A stretch of 64,000 nucleotides of DNA from CAVXHQ01 sp963761735 (GTDB lineage Bacteria > Pseudomonadota > Alphaproteobacteria > Rhodobacterales > Rhodobacteraceae): NCBI GenBank assembly GCA_963761735.1, contig CAVXHQ010000006.1:62001-126000 (forward strand). The letters run 5' to 3'. The notes below the pieces were generated by a model. That model was not told the origin of the DNA, made no database searches, and was given only the letters and a program-made list of their open reading frames with translations. The translations under genes were made by a program, and so were the position numbers. Of the stretch, positions 59,828 to 64,000 are shown piece after piece. Within the stretch, counting starts at the first letter, position 1. Each line of letters opens with the position of its first letter.

Positions 59828-62050
59828 TCAGTCGTACCGCTTCATAAAATCTGATTGAAGTTCAGCAGAAGCCTTTGCTAGCAGAACCCTAGCGCGTGAG
59901 TCATCCACCTCATCGTAAACTTCACGGGCCTTTGCTATAATTTTCTTGAATGCTACATCGTCCATCCGATTTCCAAGTTTTACGCCAAGAAGGCTCGGAA
60001 ATATACTGTCAAAACTCCCTTGAACAGCTTTCGCAGAAGGGATTGCCGCGAGAAAGTGCAGCACAAATTCCGGCCTCATCATATATCGCGAGCCTTCTTT
60101 GGCTACTACTTGGCCAGTCGCGTTCTTTACTCTGGTCTGCTGGGTAAGCCACCAAGTCTTGAAGCCATACGGATTTCCGCCGTTGCGCTCCCCGCCAGAT
60201 CGGCGCCGTTGATAAATACGAAGAATAGTCAATGCCGCATTTCGGCATAGAATTTCTTCACTGGCAGTATCCCTACCGATTTTGTTGCGCGTTTCTTGAA
60301 TGGTACTAGACAGACTTTCGAGTTTTTCGAGGTCGATACCTAATAACATTTCCCCCTCGGTTTCAAAGACAAAGCCAAACTCATTAATCAAATATTCCCT
60401 CAACTCATCTCGCGCAGATGTTTGCATGATCTCTGAAACAGTCAAAAATTGACCCAAATAATTTCCCCACGCGAAAGGAGATTTTTTACCTGACGCCCGT
60501 TCAATCTTGCTATAGAAAAAGGCTCGGATGAGGATCTTATTGATTTGGCTTGCTAGCTCAAATGTCATGAAGTTTTGAATTTCTTGATAATGATTAACAA
60601 ATTCAAGGTGCGTTGTTCTGAAATGATGCCAAACCTCATCAAGCGTTTTTTCTGTCAAAACAAGTGTCGAGCCAGCTGCCTTGAGTAGTTTCAGAGCATT
60701 CTTGGTCATCTGGTCATCATCGGGAAGCGTGTGTTCCGAAAGTGACCGAACGATAAGATCAGCGCCGACGTAAAGATTGAAGTTCGAAGTCATACCCCGA
60801 AAGTACTCAACAACACGCGGTTCGTTTTTCAACATGAAGAGAAGTACATAAGTGCGCGACAATTTTCTAAGATATCGCCTCTCCTCCTTCGTGCTATTGT
60901 AGTAGGTCCCGCGCAACACTGAAAGTGAGACTTGGGCAATATGCCCTGCATCTGCTCCCACATGCCCTCGATCAGAAATTGCTTGATCTAAGATATCCTT
61001 AATTGAGGGCAATTCACTATCGTTACCTTCTTCACGCTCCAAGAACAGTGCTATTTCCAGCCCTTGAGCATGATATGATCTGTGGATTACGTCATGGCAA
61101 ATCGCTACGGATTGCTCAATTAGACCAGAATTATCTGTTGCCGCAGAGAGGCTCTCCACTGCTCTATTTCGAAATATCTCACTGACTTGAAGCTTAAGGG
61201 TTTCGTCTTCAACGTTCTCTTCGCGAATTATTTTCCGTGTTTCGTAAGGTAGACAATAGCCACCTTCCTTCTTATGGAAATTAACTTTTCTTCCACCACT
61301 GCCTTTCGCAATCAAGTCTTCAATTCTATTCTTTAATACGCCTTTGAAAAATGTTTTGGCGGAAGGTAAAGATTCTATAACCTTGATTTCAATTTGTTCG
61401 AGAGTTAGGAAGCGACCTTTGTCAGGATTGGTTCCCTCAAGAGACCAAAGGATCAAACTATCTGTCACCGCTTCCAATAGCTGACTCTTTCCTCGACGGC
61501 GATCCAACTCTTGCCCAAGAAATACGCAAAGTGTCTTGGTCGGCATCCCATTAAAAGACTGGATTGTGTCTGCCGAACCGATATTCTCAAGATAGGACGC
61601 CGCCCCAGACACGTAGGCCTTGTAGGCTTGTAGTGCCCCCGGCGACCCGTTAACTTGATGCTGGAAATAATGCCCATCCCTTACGACGATCCGGCAATCC
61701 AACTCATCGCTCAAATCTTCTTGAATCTTGTCAATGAGGGTTAGCTTTTGACTAGTTGCATACATCAAGCTCTTAGGATTGCGACCAAATTCGCGAAGCC
61801 TTTTCAGGGTGTTTCTGATCTTCTGCTTTGGCTCCGCAGTAATTGAAGCCTGCATGAACTTTTGTGTTCCTTTCGCTTCGAAGATCCGATCATCCAATGC
61901 GCCGTCTGCACCGCCGTCATGGAAGCCACCCATAGGAACATAGTCTACACCCAACGTTGAGGCCAAAAAGCCTTGAGTGAAATTCTCAAAATCGGTACCG
62001 CCAACTCGAGATAGTGCTATTTCGATTACTCTTGGATCGACGGTGTCCAC
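59828..62050 (-). CDS. large AT-rich protein with Mrr-like nuclease motif; candidate defence gene
   Basis: 740 residues from GTG 62050 (AGGAG 9-13 bases upstream). The N-terminus resembles Mrr-type PD-(D/E)xK nucleases: GGTDFENFTQGFLASTLGV, then FHDGGADGAL with D49 and IFEAKGTQ with E58-x-K60. The middle is helical with no known domain. Around D431 (NLYVGADLIVRSLSEH) and E467-E472 (LVLTEKTLDEVWHHF) the order of acidic residues resembles a PIN-like nuclease. No membrane segment. It is convergent with the phage nuclease, AT-richer than the phage and IS DNA, and flanked by inverted IS66 copies. Function unassigned; a phage-defence effector is my inference. Confidence 0.8.
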   Translation of the reverse strand: MDTVDPRVIEIALSRVGGTDFENFTQGFLASTLGVDYVPMGGFHDGGADGALDDRIFEAKGTQKFMQASITAEPKQKIRNTLKRLREFGRNPKSLMYATSQKLTLIDKIQEDLSDELDCRIVVRDGHYFQHQVNGSPGALQAYKAYVSGAASYLENIGSADTIQSFNGMPTKTLCVFLGQELDRRRGKSQLLEAVTDSLILWSLEGTNPDKGRFLTLEQIEIKVIESLPSAKTFFKGVLKNRIEDLIAKGSGGRKVNFHKKEGGYCLPYETRKIIREENVEDETLKLQVSEIFRNRAVESLSAATDNSGLIEQSVAICHDVIHRSYHAQGLEIALFLEREEGNDSELPSIKDILDQAISDRGHVGADAGHIAQVSLSVLRGTYYNSTKEERRYLRKLSRTYVLLFMLKNEPRVVEYFRGMTSNFNLYVGADLIVRSLSEHTLPDDDQMTKNALKLLKAAGSTLVLTEKTLDEVWHHFRTTHLEFVNHYQEIQNFMTFELASQINKILIRAFFYSKIERASGKKSPFAWGNYLGQFLTVSEIMQTSARDELREYLINEFGFVFETEGEMLLGIDLEKLESLSSTIQETRNKIGRDTASEEILCRNAALTILRIYQRRRSGGERNGGNPYGFKTWWLTQQTRVKNATGQVVAKEGSRYMMRPEFVLHFLAAIPSAKAVQGSFDSIFPSLLGVKLGNRMDDVAFKKIIAKAREVYDEVDDSRARVLLAKASAELQSDFMKRYD

Positions 62051-62219
62051 ACAAAGGCTCCTACTAATGCTGTACCGTCTTTCAGATCACCATATCTAGT
62101 GTCTCATCGCAAGTGAATGTGGTTGCCGAATACGCAGGTCCTGTTCGTCTGACTACTTTTTCTGGTTTGATATTCCCAAGTACTGCACAGCCAAATTGTA
62201 AGCGTCCGGCCTGACCGCT

Positions 62220-63719
62220 CTACTCCGCCATTTTCCACGGTAGGAAGTCATCGACGCGGGTGATCTTGTAGTCCGGGATGCGAGCGAGCGTGTCTGCGAG
62301 CCAGGCCTGCGGGTCGACGCCGTTCAGCTTGGCGGTTTCGATCAGGGTGTAGGCGATGGCGGCGGCGCGGCCGCCGGTCAGTGATCCGACGAAGAGATAA
62401 TTCTTCCTGCCGATCGCGACGGATCGCATCGCACGCTCGGCCGTGTTGTTATCCAGTTCCAGGACACCGTGATCGAGATACGGCTGGAGCCGCTTCATGC
62501 GGGTCAGGGCATAGCGGATCGCCGCGGCCAATGGCGACTTGCCGGAAATGGATGGCAGCTGGAGGTGCAGCCATGCCTCGAGATCGTCGAAGACGGGCTT
62601 CGCCTTCGCTTGCCGGATCTCGACGCGAAGGTCTGGCGGTGACCCTCTCGCTTCTTTCTCGACTGCGTAGAGTTGGGCGATGCGCAGGACGGCTTCGTCG
62701 GCGATGGCCGAGCCCTGCGCTCTATGGATGTCGACAAACTTTCGTCTGACATGAGCCATGCAGGCGACCTCGCGGATGTCGCCGGACCGGTAGAGGTCCT
62801 CGAACCCGGCGTATCCATCCGCATGCATCCAGCCGCGATATCCTGACAGGTGATCCTTTGGGTGCTGGCCCTTCCGGTCGGGCGAGAAGCGATACCAGCT
62901 GGCGGGCGCGGCATCCCCGCCCCAGGGCCGTTCGTCTCGCCCATAGGCCCAGAGCCGCGCTGTCGCGGTTTTTCCCATGCCGGGCGCCAGCATCTTCACC
63001 GGCGTGTCGTCTGCGAAGATGGCTTCGCCCGACAGCACATGTCGTCCGATGGCGTCGGCCAGCGGTTCAAGCAGCGCCGTCGACTTGCCGACCCAGTCGG
63101 CCAACGTCGAGCGGTCCAGGTCCAGCCCGTCGCGCTCGAAGATCTGGCTTTGACGATAGAGCGGCAAGTGGTCGGCGTATTTGGAGACCAGTACATGCGC
63201 CAGCAGACCTGGCCCGGGGCGCCCGCGCTCGATGGGGCGCGACGGCATGGGCGCTTGCGTGAAGGCCTCGCAGCCGGAACACGCAAAGCGCGGCCGCACG
63301 ATGCGGTTCACGATGAACCGGCCGGGCACATACTCCAGCTCCTCGGTCACATCCTCGCCCAGACGGCGCAGTCGACCGCCGCACTTGGCGCAATCATCGC
63401 CGCCGGTCGTCAACTCGACTTCCATCCGCGGGATGTGATCCGGGATCGGACGGCGCTTCGGCTTGTCCTTCGGCTCCTCATCGGGAAGCCGCAGCTTGGC
63501 CGTCATCTTGGCGATCGAGATCTCGCTGGCTTCCAGTGCCAGCTGAAGCTGCTCGATAATCTCCGATGAGGCGCCGAACCGAGAGTTGCGGTGCCCGGCC
63601 AGCTGATGGCGCAGCTTCTCGATGAGCATCGCCTGCGACTTCACTTCGGCCAGCAAAAGGGCCGTGAAGCGGCGTAGTTCATCGGGATCTTCCGGCAGGG
63701 ATTGGGCCACGTCAAGCAT
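62220..63719 (-). CDS. tnpC: IS66 transposase TnpC
   Basis: 499 residues with the normal C-terminus FLPWKMAE. Same motifs as copy 1; the only clear differences seen are YRSGD versus YGSGD and the final residues. DDE acidic residues in FADDTPVK, MHADGYAG and the NNTAERAMR region. Intact. Confidence 0.94.
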   Translation of the reverse strand: MLDVAQSLPEDPDELRRFTALLLAEVKSQAMLIEKLRHQLAGHRNSRFGASSEIIEQLQLALEASEISIAKMTAKLRLPDEEPKDKPKRRPIPDHIPRMEVELTTGGDDCAKCGGRLRRLGEDVTEELEYVPGRFIVNRIVRPRFACSGCEAFTQAPMPSRPIERGRPGPGLLAHVLVSKYADHLPLYRQSQIFERDGLDLDRSTLADWVGKSTALLEPLADAIGRHVLSGEAIFADDTPVKMLAPGMGKTATARLWAYGRDERPWGGDAAPASWYRFSPDRKGQHPKDHLSGYRGWMHADGYAGFEDLYRSGDIREVACMAHVRRKFVDIHRAQGSAIADEAVLRIAQLYAVEKEARGSPPDLRVEIRQAKAKPVFDDLEAWLHLQLPSISGKSPLAAAIRYALTRMKRLQPYLDHGVLELDNNTAERAMRSVAIGRKNYLFVGSLTGGRAAAIAYTLIETAKLNGVDPQAWLADTLARIPDYKITRVDDFLPWKMAE

Positions 63720-63778
63720 GCCAAACTATAGCAAAACATGGCTGCGGCGGGAATCCTGAATGCCCTCGACAGGGCAAT

Positions 63779-64000
63779 TTATCCTGCCTTGAGCGGCTTC
63801 CAGCTACGCTGCGGGGCCCGCCAGTCGATGCCCTCCAGGAGCATCGCCAACTGCGCCGCCGTCAGGGAGATCTTACCCTCCTTCGCCGACGGCCAGACGA
63901 ACCGGCCCTTCTCAAGGCGCTTCGAGAACAAGCACGCGCCCTGGCCATCCCACCAGATGATCTTGATCAGATCGCCACGCCGCCCGCGGAACACAAACAG
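63779..64000 (-). CDS. tnpB: IS66 TnpB, C-terminal part (truncated by window edge)
   Basis: Reads FVFRGRRGDLIKIIWWDGQGACLFSKRLEKGRF to KPLKAG-stop, identical in sequence to the TnpB at 57456. The N-terminal 40 residues lie beyond the window. Confidence 0.92.
   Translation of the reverse strand: MFVFRGRRGDLIKIIWWDGQGACLFSKRLEKGRFVWPSAKEGKISLTAAQLAMLLEGIDWRAPQRSWKPLKAG

Larger units (their letters stand above)
62198..64000 (-). mobile_element. IS66-family insertion sequence, copy 2 (runs off the window)
   Basis: Right terminal repeat GTAAGCGTCCGGCCTGACC at 62198, then tnpC and part of tnpB in the opposite orientation to copy 1. The flanking 8 bases at 62190-62197 are GCCAAATT; the other flank is outside. 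Confidence 0.92.

Noticed and set aside
1..64000. CRISPR arrays
   Set aside because: No regularly spaced direct repeats of 24-40 bases were seen, and no cas-like protein is present.

Overview
The window looks like an accessory replicon or genomic island of an alphaproteobacterium, probably of the Rhodobacterales/Roseobacter type. The backbone is GC-rich and the catabolic genes sit in tightly overlapping operons. The insertion sequences (IS6, IS21, IS66, IS481, IS3 and IS1-like) and an rquA-type methyltransferase fit that group. An ardC antirestriction remnant and a neighbouring short plasmid-type ORF suggest at least part of it is plasmid-derived; broken phage genes occupy the right third. 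This placement is inferred from gene content only. No rRNA or tRNA gene was recognised.

Left part (1-12.4 kb): a partial methyltransferase, two L,D-transpeptidase genes (one a remnant) and a decayed IS6 precede a complete ribose-type sugar ABC system. On the minus strand this runs TIM-barrel isomerase, periplasmic binding protein, Gfo/Idh/MocA dehydrogenase, double ATPase, permease. It is divergent from a ROK regulator and a signal-less paralogue of the binding protein, with an AT-rich palindrome between them.

12.4-29.5 kb: a nested mobile-element stack, IS6[IS481[IS21]] with an IS3 3' end, truncates a cation:proton antiporter. It abuts an overlapping operon (17.4-23.4 kb) with three Rieske modules: one fused to an FMN/[3Fe-4S] glutamate-synthase-type domain, one fused to a haem-reductase-like membrane domain (frameshifted here), and one fused to a thiamine-diphosphate enzyme. 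I know of no described pathway with this composition. After further IS debris comes a cluster with an ethylbenzene-dehydrogenase-like haem-binding protein, a membrane protein, an RquA-like rhodoquinone methyltransferase and two secreted EF-hand proteins, suggesting low-oxygen respiration.

29.7-43.5 kb: an arabinose-type operon (ArsR-like regulator, GH51 arabinofuranosidase fused in frame to an ABC ATPase, binding protein, frameshifted permease, permease) is followed by IS6 and IS21 fragments. A broken MmgE/PrpD gene is cut by a 2.3-kb IS1-like transposon that carries a Panacea-type antitoxin gene (with an amber codon) overlapping a coiled-coil membrane protein. Then come an ABC ATPase, a permease fused to a plasmid ORF, and an internally deleted ardC.

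43.8-64 kb: an AT-richer restriction-modification cassette (C5 methylase, HNH nuclease, N6-adenine methylase) is followed by a phage remnant. That remnant holds a tail-fibre end, a replication ATPase cut by IS21, small structural genes, a terminase small subunit, a terminase ATPase with a stop codon at the Walker A lysine, and a terminase nuclease split by an IS66 with an exact 8-bp target duplication. An AT-rich 740-residue protein with an Mrr-like nuclease motif and a possible PIN-like domain lies between this IS66 and a second, inverted copy running off the window. It is a good candidate for an uncharacterised defence gene.
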